NCBI RefSeq assembly: GCF_017084525.1
Contig: NZ_CP070950.1
Span: 2,790,001-2,854,000, forward strand
Direction: 5' to 3'
DNA from: Conexibacter sp. SYSU D00693
GTDB lineage: Bacteria > Actinomycetota > Thermoleophilia > Solirubrobacterales > Solirubrobacteraceae
DNA: 64,000 nt
In this document: in pieces, positions 43,183 through 51,113 of the stretch
How the letters are laid out: the number at the start of each line of letters is the position of its first letter
How positions within the stretch are numbered: the first letter of the stretch is position 1
Notes under the pieces: generated by a model
Told to the model about the DNA's origin: nothing
What the model saw: only the letters and a program-made list of their open reading frames with translations
Database searches by the model: none
Translations under genes and position numbers: made by a program

Positions 43183-44559
43183 ATGGCCGACTCCTTCGAC
43201 TGCATCGTCATCGGCTCGGGTCCCGGTGGGTACGTCACCGCGATCCGCGCCGCCCAGCTCGGGTTCACGACGGCGGTGGTGGAGAAGGACGACGTCGTCG
43301 GCGGGCGCTGCCTGAACTACGCCTGCATCCCGGCCAAGGCCGTGCTGCGCGTCGCCGACGTCCTGCAGGAGATCCGCGAGGCCGACGACTTCGGCATCAA
43401 GGTCTCCGAGCCCGAGGTCGACTTCAGCGCCGTCGGCGAGCGCCGCAAGAAGGTCATCAAGACGCTCACGGGCGGCGTCTCCGGCCTCTTCCAGAAGAAC
43501 GGCATCGAGCTCATCTCCGGCGAGGCCAGGCTCACGGGCGGCCGCGGCGTCGCCGTCGGCGACCGCCAGCTCGAGGCCACCAAGGTCCTGGTCCTCGCCA
43601 CGGGCTCGGTCAAGAAGCCGATCCCGGGCACGCAGTTCGGCGGGCGCGTCATCGGCACCGAGGAGGCCTGGGCCTTCGAGGAGCTGCCGGGCTCGCTGGC
43701 CGTCGTCGGCGCCGGCGCGTCGGGCACCGAGATCGCCTCCGCCTACGCCCGCCTGGGCACGCAGGTCCAGCTCTTCGAGGGCCTGGACCGCGTGCTGCCC
43801 ACCGAGGACGCCGACATCTCGAAGGTCGCCAACCGCGGGTTCAAGAAGCAGGGCATCGACGTGCACGTCTCGACCTTCGTGCAGGACGTCCAGAGCCACG
43901 ACGACCGGGTGACCTTCACCTACGGCGACGGCACCGCCGGGGAGGCGGACTACCTCGTGATCGCCGCGGGCCGCGGTCCCGACGTCGAGGCGCTCGGCCT
44001 CGACGGCGCCGGGATCACGCTGGCCGACACCGGCCTGGTCGAGGTCGACGAGGTCGGGCGCACGAGCGTCGAGGGCGTCTACGCCATCGGCGACCTCGTC
44101 CGCGGCCCGGCGCTCGCGCACAAGGCCTCCGACGAGGGCGTCATCGCCGTCGAGCACGCGGCCGGCAAGGACGTGCACCCGATCGCCTACCCCGACGTGC
44201 CGCGGGCGACGTTCTGCCTGCCCAACGTCGCGAGCTTCGGCCTCACCGAGGAGCAGGCCAAGGAGCAGGGCTACGACGTCGTGGTGGGCAAGGTCCAGTA
44301 CGGCGCCGTCGGCGCGGGGACGGTCTACGGCGACCGCACCGGCCTGGTGAAGGTCGTCGGCGACCGCAAGTACGGCGAGCTCCTCGGCGGCCACATCGTC
44401 GGCGCGAAGTCCACGGAGCTCATCCAGGAGCTCGTCAACGTCCGCACGCTCGAGGGCGGCTTCCACGAGGTCGCCCAGCAGATCCACGGGCACCCGACGC
44501 TGAGCGAGGCCGTCCAGGAGGCCGCCCGGGCCGCCGACGGCTGGCTCATCCACGGGTGA
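43183..44559 (+). CDS. lpd: Dihydrolipoyl dehydrogenase
   Basis: 458 aa. FAD site IVIGSGPGGYVTAIRAA, redox disulfide GGRCLNYACIPAK, NAD site LAVVGAGASGTEIASAYARLG, and the C-terminal active-site base HGHPTLSEAV. The E3 subunit of 2-oxoacid dehydrogenase/glycine-cleavage complexes, reoxidising lipoamide with NAD. Functionally linked to the lipB and lipA genes and the E2-like protein in this window. Confidence 0.95.
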   Translation: MADSFDCIVIGSGPGGYVTAIRAAQLGFTTAVVEKDDVVGGRCLNYACIPAKAVLRVADVLQEIREADDFGIKVSEPEVDFSAVGERRKKVIKTLTGGVSGLFQKNGIELISGEARLTGGRGVAVGDRQLEATKVLVLATGSVKKPIPGTQFGGRVIGTEEAWAFEELPGSLAVVGAGASGTEIASAYARLGTQVQLFEGLDRVLPTEDADISKVANRGFKKQGIDVHVSTFVQDVQSHDDRVTFTYGDGTAGEADYLVIAAGRGPDVEALGLDGAGITLADTGLVEVDEVGRTSVEGVYAIGDLVRGPALAHKASDEGVIAVEHAAGKDVHPIAYPDVPRATFCLPNVASFGLTEEQAKEQGYDVVVGKVQYGAVGAGTVYGDRTGLVKVVGDRKYGELLGGHIVGAKSTELIQELVNVRTLEGGFHEVAQQIHGHPTLSEAVQEAARAADGWLIHG

Positions 44560-45164
44560 GCCTCGAGGTCCACCTCGAGGACGCCAGCGCCCCGGAGCCG
44601 GAGCGGGGCGCCTTCTACTTCGACCTGCGCTCGCCCGAGGCCTACCTCGCGGCCGAGCGCGTCCTGGCGGTCCTCCCGGTCGTCGCCGAGTGGATCCCGG
44701 TCCGCTCGCAGGCGCTACCGGGCGCCGACACCTGGGAGGGCTTTCGCTGCGCGACCGACCGCGAGGTCGCGCTCGGGCGCATCGAGGAGACGGCCGCCGC
44801 GCGGCAGCTGCAGCCGGTGCGCTGGCCGGACCCCTTCCCCTTCGACAGCGAGCTCGCGCTGCGCGCCGCGACCTACGCCAAGGAGGTCGGGCGCGTCGTC
44901 GCCTTCGCCCAGGCCTGCTTCCGCCAGGTCTTCGCGGGCGGCCGCGTGCCGGACGAGACCACCGTCCTGGTCGCCGGCGCGGCGTGCGAGATGCACCCCC
45001 GGGCGCTGCTGCAGGCCGTCGAGCGCGACGCGATCGTGGCGCGCCTGGACGCGGCCACGGAGCTGGCGGCGCAGCGCGGCGTGCGCGACGTCCCGGCGAT
45101 CTGGCTGCCCGACGGTCGCGTCCTGCACGGCGACGCGGCGCTCGAGGAGGTCCCGGCGCCGTGA
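44556..45164 (+). CDS. DsbA-family thioredoxin-fold protein (HCCA-isomerase-like)
   Basis: 202 aa from GTG overlapping the lpd stop. AFYFDLRSPEAYLAAERVL resembles the FDFxSPY start of 2-hydroxychromene-2-carboxylate isomerases. A helical insertion and GVRDVPAIWLPDGRVLHGDAAL (cis-Pro loop) follow. No CxxC, so glutathione- or thiol-dependent isomerase rather than disulfide oxidase. Confidence 0.78.
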   Translation: MSLEVHLEDASAPEPERGAFYFDLRSPEAYLAAERVLAVLPVVAEWIPVRSQALPGADTWEGFRCATDREVALGRIEETAAARQLQPVRWPDPFPFDSELALRAATYAKEVGRVVAFAQACFRQVFAGGRVPDETTVLVAGAACEMHPRALLQAVERDAIVARLDAATELAAQRGVRDVPAIWLPDGRVLHGDAALEEVPAP

Positions 45165-45367
45165 GCGCGGCGCGGCGCTTCGAGGTCCGGGTGCAGAAGC
45201 ACCCCGACCGCGTCGACAGCGTCGAGGTCGTCGACCTCGACGACCTCGAGGTCGTCCTGCTCTGGGACCTCGAGGCGCGGGAGGCCGCCCACCGCGCCGA
45301 GGCGCTGCGGGCCGACCTGCGCCGGCTGGACGCGGACGCGTTCCTCGCCCGGTGGTCCGACGCCTAG
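45161..45367 (+). CDS. Small acidic hypothetical protein
   Basis: 68 aa from GTG overlapping the previous stop. EVVDLDDLEVVLLWDLEAREAAHRAEALRADLRRL suggests a beta-strand pair and helix. Third gene of the lpd unit; ends at a CTAG shared with the convergent gene. Confidence 0.6.
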   Translation: MSAARRFEVRVQKHPDRVDSVEVVDLDDLEVVLLWDLEAREAAHRAEALRADLRRLDADAFLARWSDA

Positions 45368-45612
45368 GCGGCGAGCTTCGCGAGGAGGTCCAGCGCGACG
45401 GGCTGGGCCAGCACGGCGGTGTCGGCGGCCAGGACGACGCCGGTGGCCAGGACGTGGGCCGCTGGGCGCCCGACGGTCACCGGGGCGTCGCCGTCGAGGC
45501 GGGCGGCCACGTCGCGCAGCGCCGGCGGGCAGCCGCCGCGCTCGGAGACGAGGAGCTCGAGGGCGGCGCGCAGGTCCGGGGCGCTGGCGGCGGGGAGGGT
45601 GACGCAGGGCAT
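45364..45612 (-). CDS. Small hypothetical protein
   Basis: 82 aa, ATG start. Ala/Leu/Val-rich (PDLRAALELLVSERGGCPPALRDVAARL). No family recognised. Supported by the CTAG stop sharing and codon pattern only. Confidence 0.5.
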   Translation of the reverse strand: MPCVTLPAASAPDLRAALELLVSERGGCPPALRDVAARLDGDAPVTVGRPAAHVLATGVVLAADTAVLAQPVALDLLAKLAA

Positions 45613-45745
45613 GGGATCCCGATCGGCGCGGGCGGCACCGCGGCTGACGTGCGACGCCCTGCGGCGGACAGTCCGCGCCGCGTCCCTCCCCGATGTTGGG
45701 GACGGCCTGGCCGGACGGCCCCTTTGCGCGGGGCCGGGCCGGCCA

Positions 45746-45751
45746 TAGCCT
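45746..45751 (+). promoter_or_regulatory. Putative -10 (TAGCCT), leaderless spacing
   Basis: Ends seven bases before the phosphofructokinase ATG. Confidence 0.5.
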
Positions 45752-45758
45752 GCGGGCC

Positions 45759-46793
45759 ATGCGCATCGGGGTGCTGACCGGCGGCGGCGACTGCCCAGGG
45801 CTCAACGCGGTGATCCGCGCCATCGTCCGCAAGGGCGCCGACGTCCACGGCCACGAGCTCGTGGGCTTCCGCTACGGCTGGGCGGGCGTCCTCGAGGGCG
45901 ACACGACGCCGCTGACCCACGAGTCGACCGCCGGGATCCTGCACCGCGGCGGCACGATCCTCGGCACGTCGCGGACCAACCCCTACGGGGGCGACGCCGA
46001 CGGCACCGCGGCGGTGCGCGAGGCCATGGAGCGGGCGGGCGTCGACGCGCTCATCCCGATCGGCGGCGAGGACACGCTCGGCGTCGCGGGCCGGCTGAGC
46101 GCCGACGGCGTCCAGGTCGTCGGCGTCCCGAAGACGATCGACAACGACCTCGCGGGCACCGACGTCACCTTCGGCTTCCAGACCGCGGTGCAGATCGCCA
46201 GCGACGCGATCGACCGCCTCCACACGACCGCCGAGTCGCACAACCGCGTCATGGTCGTCGAGGTCATGGGCCGCCACGCGGGGTGGATCGCCGCCCACGC
46301 GGGCATCGCCGGCGGCGCCGACGCCATCCTCGTGCCCGAGCGGCCCTTCGACGTCGGGGACGTCGCCGCCTCGCTGCGCCGCCGTCACGAGCGCGGCCGC
46401 ACGTTCTCGATCGTCGTCGTCTCCGAGGGCGCGGTGCCCAAGGACGGCTCCGGCCTGACGACGACCTCGGGCGAGAAGGACGCCTTCGGCCACGAGCGCC
46501 TCGGCGGTGTCGCCGTCGGCCTGGGCCAGGAGCTCGAGCGCCTGACGGGCTACGAGACGCGCGTGACCATCCTCGGCCACGTCCAGCGCGGCGGCACCCC
46601 GACGGCCTACGACCGCGTGCTGGCCACCCGCTTCGGCGTCGCCGCCATCGACGCGGCGCACGAGGGGCGCTGGGGGACCATGGCCGCGTTGCGCGGGACC
46701 GAGGTGGAGCTGGTGCCGCTCGCCGACGCGGTGGCCGAGCCCAAGCTGCTGGACCCGGCGCTGCTCGAGGTGGCCGAGGTCTTCTTCGGCTAG
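45759..46793 (+). CDS. pfp: 6-phosphofructokinase, PPi-dependent type (group III)
   Basis: 344 aa. GVLTGGGDCPGLNAVIR and VVEVMGRHAGWIA are PFK motifs. Two specificity positions point to pyrophosphate: IPIGGEDT has Asp where ATP enzymes have Gly (GGxG), and VPKTIDNDL has Lys instead of Gly before TIDND. TILGHVQRGGTPTAYDR is the fructose-6-phosphate region. Reversible glycolytic step using PPi. The stop shares CTAG with the convergent gene. Confidence 0.88.
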   Translation: MRIGVLTGGGDCPGLNAVIRAIVRKGADVHGHELVGFRYGWAGVLEGDTTPLTHESTAGILHRGGTILGTSRTNPYGGDADGTAAVREAMERAGVDALIPIGGEDTLGVAGRLSADGVQVVGVPKTIDNDLAGTDVTFGFQTAVQIASDAIDRLHTTAESHNRVMVVEVMGRHAGWIAAHAGIAGGADAILVPERPFDVGDVAASLRRRHERGRTFSIVVVSEGAVPKDGSGLTTTSGEKDAFGHERLGGVAVGLGQELERLTGYETRVTILGHVQRGGTPTAYDRVLATRFGVAAIDAAHEGRWGTMAALRGTEVELVPLADAVAEPKLLDPALLEVAEVFFG

Positions 46794-47203
46794 GGCGACT
46801 CGCGCTCGGCCGCCCGCGCGAGGTGGTCGACGAGCAGCGAGACCACCGGCCCGTAGGTCGCGCGCAGCGCGAGCTCCACCGGCGCGGGCGCGCTCATGGT
46901 GACCGCGACGACGCAGCCGCCCTCCCCTGGCGCGGCGGGCTCGACGCGGTGGTCCATCTCCACGCCGCCGACGCGCCAGGTCCACGACGTCCCGTCGACG
47001 ACCCGGACGATCCGCGCCGGAACCGGCACCGCCCCGAGCAGGCGCGCCGCGCCGCGCGCGCCCTCGCGCACCCAGCCGTCCGTGCCCGCCAGGCCCCAGG
47101 CGCCGCGCAGGTGCGGTGCCCACGCCGGCCAGCGCGAGGGGCGGGCGATCAGCGACCAGGCGACGGCGGGGTCGGCGCGGGCGGCGGAGGCGTAGCGCAG
47201 CAC
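46790..47203 (-). CDS. SRPBCC (START-like) family protein
   Basis: 137 aa from GTG. ADPAVAWSLIARPSRWPAWAPHLRG is the usual polyketide-cyclase/SRPBCC beginning and TSWTWRVGGVEMDHRVEP matches the central strands. Binds hydrophobic ligands; function unknown. Confidence 0.8.
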   Translation of the reverse strand: MLRYASAARADPAVAWSLIARPSRWPAWAPHLRGAWGLAGTDGWVREGARGAARLLGAVPVPARIVRVVDGTSWTWRVGGVEMDHRVEPAAPGEGGCVVAVTMSAPAPVELALRATYGPVVSLLVDHLARAAERESP

Positions 47204-47234
47204 GTCCGGCAGCTACCCGGCACGGCGCGACGGT

Positions 47235-47287
47235 GGAAGGCGCCTGGCGCGTTCCGGTGGGGAGGTGGAACGTGCCTGGCACGTTCC
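47235..47287. repeat. Two REP-like palindromes of the GTGCC-T-GGCAC family
   Basis: 47235-47255 (GGAAGGCGCC-T-GGCGCGTTCC) and 47267-47287 (GGAACGTGCC-T-GGCACGTTCC, perfect 10-base arms). Both follow GGTG, as does the copy at 5431. They fill the gap between two minus-strand genes. Confidence 0.65.
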
Positions 47288-47297
47288 GGTCCTGCGC

Positions 47298-50200
47298 TCA
47301 GGCGGCCCGCTGGCCGAGGAGCGACTCGAGCGGCGCCGGCTTGCCGACGTGGAAGCCCTGCGCGTGGTCGACGCCGTGGGCGCGCAGGAAGCGCTCCGTG
47401 CGCTCGTCGCCGACGAACTCCGCGATCGTCGCCTTGCCCAGGCCGTTGGCGATCCGGACGACCGCCTCGATGACGAGCTGGTCGGTGCGGCTGCGCAGGC
47501 AGTTGCGCACGAACTCGCCGTCGATCTTCAGGTAGTCGAACGGGAGGTGCTTGAGGTAGTAGAAGGAGCCGAAGCCCGCGCCGAAGTCGTCCAGGGCGAA
47601 GCGGCAGCCCAGCGACGCGAGGCGGTCGGCGAACTCGCGGGCCTGGTGGATGTTGGCCACCGCCGCGGTCTCGGTGACCTCGAAGATCAGCCGGGTCGGG
47701 TCGACGCCCGAGATCTGCAGGCCGGTCTCGACGGTCTCGAGCAGCAGCTGGTCGTTGAGCGACTTGCCCGAGACGTTGACCTCGAAGACCGTGCCCGGGT
47801 GCTGGTGCAGGAGCTCGATGGCGCGCGAGGCGACCCAGCGGTCGATGTCCTGGATGAGGTCGTAGCGCTCGGCCACGTAGAGGAACGCGCCGGGCGGGAC
47901 GACCTCGCCGTGCTCGTCGAGCATCCGCAGCAGCAGCTCGTACTGGGCCACGTCGCCGCTGTGGAGGTCCTTGATCGGCTGGGCCTCGAGGACGAAGCGG
48001 TCGTCCTCCAGCGCGTCGCGGATGCGCTCGACCCAGGCCACGCGGGCCTTCATCCGCGGCTCGGCGAAGCGGTCGGAGGCGAAGATCGCGAACTGGTCGC
48101 GGCCCGCCTCCTTGGCGTCGTACATGGCGAGGTCGGCGTTGACGAGGACCTCCTCCCCCGCGGCCAGGCCCTCCTCGAAGAAGGCGACGCCCAGCGAGCA
48201 GGTGACCCGGCGGGGGCGCTCGCCGTTGAGGACGGTGGCGTGGCGGCGGATCTCCTCGACGATCGTGGTGGCGACGGTCTCGGCCCCGCCGCGGTCGGCC
48301 TCGGGCAGCAGGACGGCGAACTCGTCCCCGCCCAGACGCGCGACCACGTCGGTCTCGCGCAGGCGGTGGCGCAGGAGGTCGGCCACCGAGACGATGAGCT
48401 CGTCGCCCGCGTTGTGACCGAGGGTGTCGTTGATCGTCTTGAAGTGGTCGAGGTCGAGGACGAGCAGCGCACCGCTGGAGCCGTAGCGCTGGACCTTGGC
48501 GACCTGGCGGTCGAGCTCCTCCTCGAAGCGCCGACGGTTGAGCAGGCCGGTCAGCGGGTCGTGGTCGGCCATGTGCTGCAGCCGGCCCTCGAAGCGCTTG
48601 CGCTCCGTGACGTCGAGGACCTGCGCGAGCAGGTGGCGCGGCGAGCCGTCGGCCGCCTTGACCAGGGTGAGGTGCAGCGAGACCCACACCGGCTCGCCCG
48701 CGGCGTGCAGCAGGCGCTCCTCGTGGTGGTGGGTGGCCAGCCGGCCCTGGAGCAGCGCGGTGATCGCGGCGACGTCCTCCTCGACGTCATCGGGGTGCAC
48801 GAGCGACTGCAGCGAGGTCTCGAGCAGCTGCTCGGCGCTGTAGCCCGTCAGCGCGCAGAAGGCGGGGTTGACCTGCAGGACGCTGCCGTCGAGGTCGGCG
48901 AGGAGCATGCCCACGGGCGCGTCCTCGAAGGCGTGGCGGAAGCGCTCCTCCTCGTCGCGCAGGGCGGCCTCGACGCGCATGCGCTCGGTGATGTCGACCG
49001 AGAGGCCGCCGAGCGCGATGACCCGGCCGTCGGCGTCGCGGACGGGGAACTTCGTGGCGAGGTGGTGGCGCTCCTCGCCGTCGGCGTTGACGATCGTGGG
49101 CTCGAAGCGGACGACCTCGCCGGCGAGGACGGCCTCGTCGCGCTCGAGCGACGCATCGATGGCATGGGGCGACAGGACCTCGCGGACCGGCCGGCCGACG
49201 ATCCCGTCGGGGCTCGCGCCCAACGCGTGCGCGGCGGCGCTGTTGGCCATCAGGAACGTGCCGTCGAGGTCCTGCAGCCAGGCCGACGCCGGCCAGTGCT
49301 CGACCATCGACTCCAGCCGCAGGCGCGCCTCGTCCGAGGCGCGCTCGGCCTCCTTGAGGCGCGTGATGTCGGTGACCGTCCCGAGGTGGCCGACGAGCTC
49401 GCCCTCGGCGTCGACCATCGGCGTGCTGGCGAGGCTCGCCCAGGTCGTCGTGCCGTCGGTGTGGCGCAGGCGCAGCTCGAGCTGGAGCTCGCGCCCCATG
49501 GCGATCGCGCGGGCCCACGCGGAGAACGCCGTCTCGCGGTCGGCGGGGTCGAGGGCCTGGACCCAGCCGTCGTCCCAGGCGTCGCGGGGCCGCAGGCCGG
49601 TGAGCTCGCACCAGCGCGGGTTGACGTACGTGCAGCTGCCGCTCGCGTCGGTCTCGATGATCCCGACGGGCGCCAGGGTCGCCAGCATCCGCTGGCGACG
49701 CTGGCTGGCCTGGACCTGGGCGACGGCGACGCGCCCGGTCGCCTCGGAGACGGCCGCGCGCAGCTCGGCGTGGCGCAGGGCGCCGGCGACGAGGGCGATC
49801 GCCACCGCGCACAGGGCGGCGAGGGCGAAGCGCCCCTCCGTCGCCAGCAGCGTGGCGCCGAAGAGGGCCAGCAGCGTGCCGGCGAGCGCCGCGCGCCGCC
49901 AGGGCGAGGACCACGCGAAGGCCCCGCCGCGGCCGACCTGGACGGCCTGGCGGCGGGCGACGAGCGCGGCGACGAGCGCCCCGATCGTGCCCGGCAGGGC
50001 GGCGTCGCGCGGGAGGACGTCGACCGCGCCGGCGCGCAGCGCCTCGAGCACCGCGTCGCCGTCGAGGTCGCCGACGGCCAGGACGTCGACGCCCGGCGCG
50101 GCGGCGGTGACCCGGTGCAGCGCGTCGAGCGACTCGAAGGCGTCGTCGGGGAGGTCGAGGAGGACGAGGTCGAAGGCGCCGTCGCGCAGCGTCGTCAGGA

Positions 50201-50345
50201 CCACCTCGACGCCCTCGCGCACGTCGACGTACGCCCCTGCCTGCTGCAGGCGCGCGTGGACGAGGCGTGAGAGGCCGTGGCCCTGGTCGGCGACCAGGAC
50301 CCTGGCGATGGGTGAGACGGAGCCGGGCATGCCCTCCCCTGGCAT
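47298..50345 (-). CDS. Receiver-like/PAS/GGDEF/EAL c-di-GMP signalling protein
   Basis: 1015 aa from ATG 50345 (ATG 50330 also possible). Order: receiver-like domain with LVLLDLPDD (about 12-130), one or two TM helices (about 155-195), and three PAS domains (TLAPVGIIETDASG, HWPASAWLQDLDG, EDAPVGMLLADLDG) each ending DIT/VTE. Then GGDEF (LGGDEFAVLLPEA, DHDPLTGLLNRRRF) at about 580-740 and EAL (QYELLLRM, EVNVSGKSL, FALDDFGAGF, YLKIDGEFV) at about 750-1005. It should make and/or degrade cyclic di-GMP in response to ligands or redox. Confidence 0.92.
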   Translation of the reverse strand: MPGEGMPGSVSPIARVLVADQGHGLSRLVHARLQQAGAYVDVREGVEVVLTTLRDGAFDLVLLDLPDDAFESLDALHRVTAAAPGVDVLAVGDLDGDAVLEALRAGAVDVLPRDAALPGTIGALVAALVARRQAVQVGRGGAFAWSSPWRRAALAGTLLALFGATLLATEGRFALAALCAVAIALVAGALRHAELRAAVSEATGRVAVAQVQASQRRQRMLATLAPVGIIETDASGSCTYVNPRWCELTGLRPRDAWDDGWVQALDPADRETAFSAWARAIAMGRELQLELRLRHTDGTTTWASLASTPMVDAEGELVGHLGTVTDITRLKEAERASDEARLRLESMVEHWPASAWLQDLDGTFLMANSAAAHALGASPDGIVGRPVREVLSPHAIDASLERDEAVLAGEVVRFEPTIVNADGEERHHLATKFPVRDADGRVIALGGLSVDITERMRVEAALRDEEERFRHAFEDAPVGMLLADLDGSVLQVNPAFCALTGYSAEQLLETSLQSLVHPDDVEEDVAAITALLQGRLATHHHEERLLHAAGEPVWVSLHLTLVKAADGSPRHLLAQVLDVTERKRFEGRLQHMADHDPLTGLLNRRRFEEELDRQVAKVQRYGSSGALLVLDLDHFKTINDTLGHNAGDELIVSVADLLRHRLRETDVVARLGGDEFAVLLPEADRGGAETVATTIVEEIRRHATVLNGERPRRVTCSLGVAFFEEGLAAGEEVLVNADLAMYDAKEAGRDQFAIFASDRFAEPRMKARVAWVERIRDALEDDRFVLEAQPIKDLHSGDVAQYELLLRMLDEHGEVVPPGAFLYVAERYDLIQDIDRWVASRAIELLHQHPGTVFEVNVSGKSLNDQLLLETVETGLQISGVDPTRLIFEVTETAAVANIHQAREFADRLASLGCRFALDDFGAGFGSFYYLKHLPFDYLKIDGEFVRNCLRSRTDQLVIEAVVRIANGLGKATIAEFVGDERTERFLRAHGVDHAQGFHVGKPAPLESLLGQRAA

Positions 50346-50407
50346 GTCGGCACCGAACGGCCTGGACGTGAGCGCCGATCGGCCGACGGCGTCCAGGTGC
50401 CGGGCAC

Positions 50408-50413
50408 TACGGT
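50408..50413 (+). promoter_or_regulatory. Putative -10 (TACGGT), leaderless spacing
   Basis: Ends seven bases before GTG 50421, which was chosen as the start of the E2-like gene for this reason. Confidence 0.45.
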
Positions 50414-50420
50414 GCGGCCT

Positions 50421-51113
50421 GTGGCCGACCAGGCAGCGCAGGGCAACAGGGGCGACGTGACCGAGCGCCCCGCTGGGCGCCTCCAGCAGGCCGTCGCCCG
50501 CCGGGCGGCGGAGGCCCGCGCGACGGTGCCCCACGTCGACCTCGAGGCCGAGGCCGACGTCGAGGCGGCGCTCGCGGCGACCGGGGAGACCGTCGGCCTG
50601 GTCCACGTCGCCGTCAAGGCCTTCGCGACCGCGCTGGCCGAGCACCCCGTGGCCAACGGCAGCTGGCGCGGCGACGGCGTGGAGCGCTTCGGCCGCGTGA
50701 ACGTCGCCCTGGCCGTCCTGCTCGACGACGCCGTGGTCCTCCCGGTCCTGCACGACGCCGACCGCGCCCCACTGGCCGCGCTCGCGGCCCGCGCCGGCGA
50801 GCTCGAGGCCGAGGCACGGGCCGGGACGATCCTGGCGCCGGCGCTGGCCGGCGCGACCGCGTCGCTCTGGGACCTCGGGGCCCACGGGGTCGAGCGCAGC
50901 GCGCCGATCGTCGCCCCCGGCCAGCTCTGCGCGCTCGGACTCGGCGCGCCGCGCGAGCGGCCGGTCGTCCGCGACGGCGGGGTCGTCGTCCGCCGCACCG
51001 CCTGGCTCAGCCTCGCCTGCGATCACCGGGCGCTGTTCGGCGTGGGTGCCGCGGCGCTGCTGGACCGGGTCCGGGCCCTCCTCGAGGACCCGGCGGCGCT
51101 GCTGCAGGCCTAG
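50421..51113 (+). CDS. Stand-alone E2 (2-oxoacid dehydrogenase acyltransferase) catalytic-domain protein
   Basis: 230 aa. RLQQAVARRAAEARATVPHVDLEAE opens the CAT-like fold, and the C-terminal WLSLACDHRALFGVGAAALLDRVRALLEDP matches the active-site block DHRxxDGA. The His is kept but the Asp-Gly that follows is Phe-Gly. There is no lipoyl or E1/E3-binding domain and it is about half the usual E2 length. So catalysis is doubtful; it may be a regulatory or repurposed trimeric protein. Confidence 0.75.
   Translation: MADQAAQGNRGDVTERPAGRLQQAVARRAAEARATVPHVDLEAEADVEAALAATGETVGLVHVAVKAFATALAEHPVANGSWRGDGVERFGRVNVALAVLLDDAVVLPVLHDADRAPLAALAARAGELEAEARAGTILAPALAGATASLWDLGAHGVERSAPIVAPGQLCALGLGAPRERPVVRDGGVVVRRTAWLSLACDHRALFGVGAAALLDRVRALLEDPAALLQA

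Noticed and set aside
47265-50270. 1001-codon plus-strand open frame
   Set aside because: Exact antisense of the PAS-GGDEF-EAL gene, with no recognisable domain.
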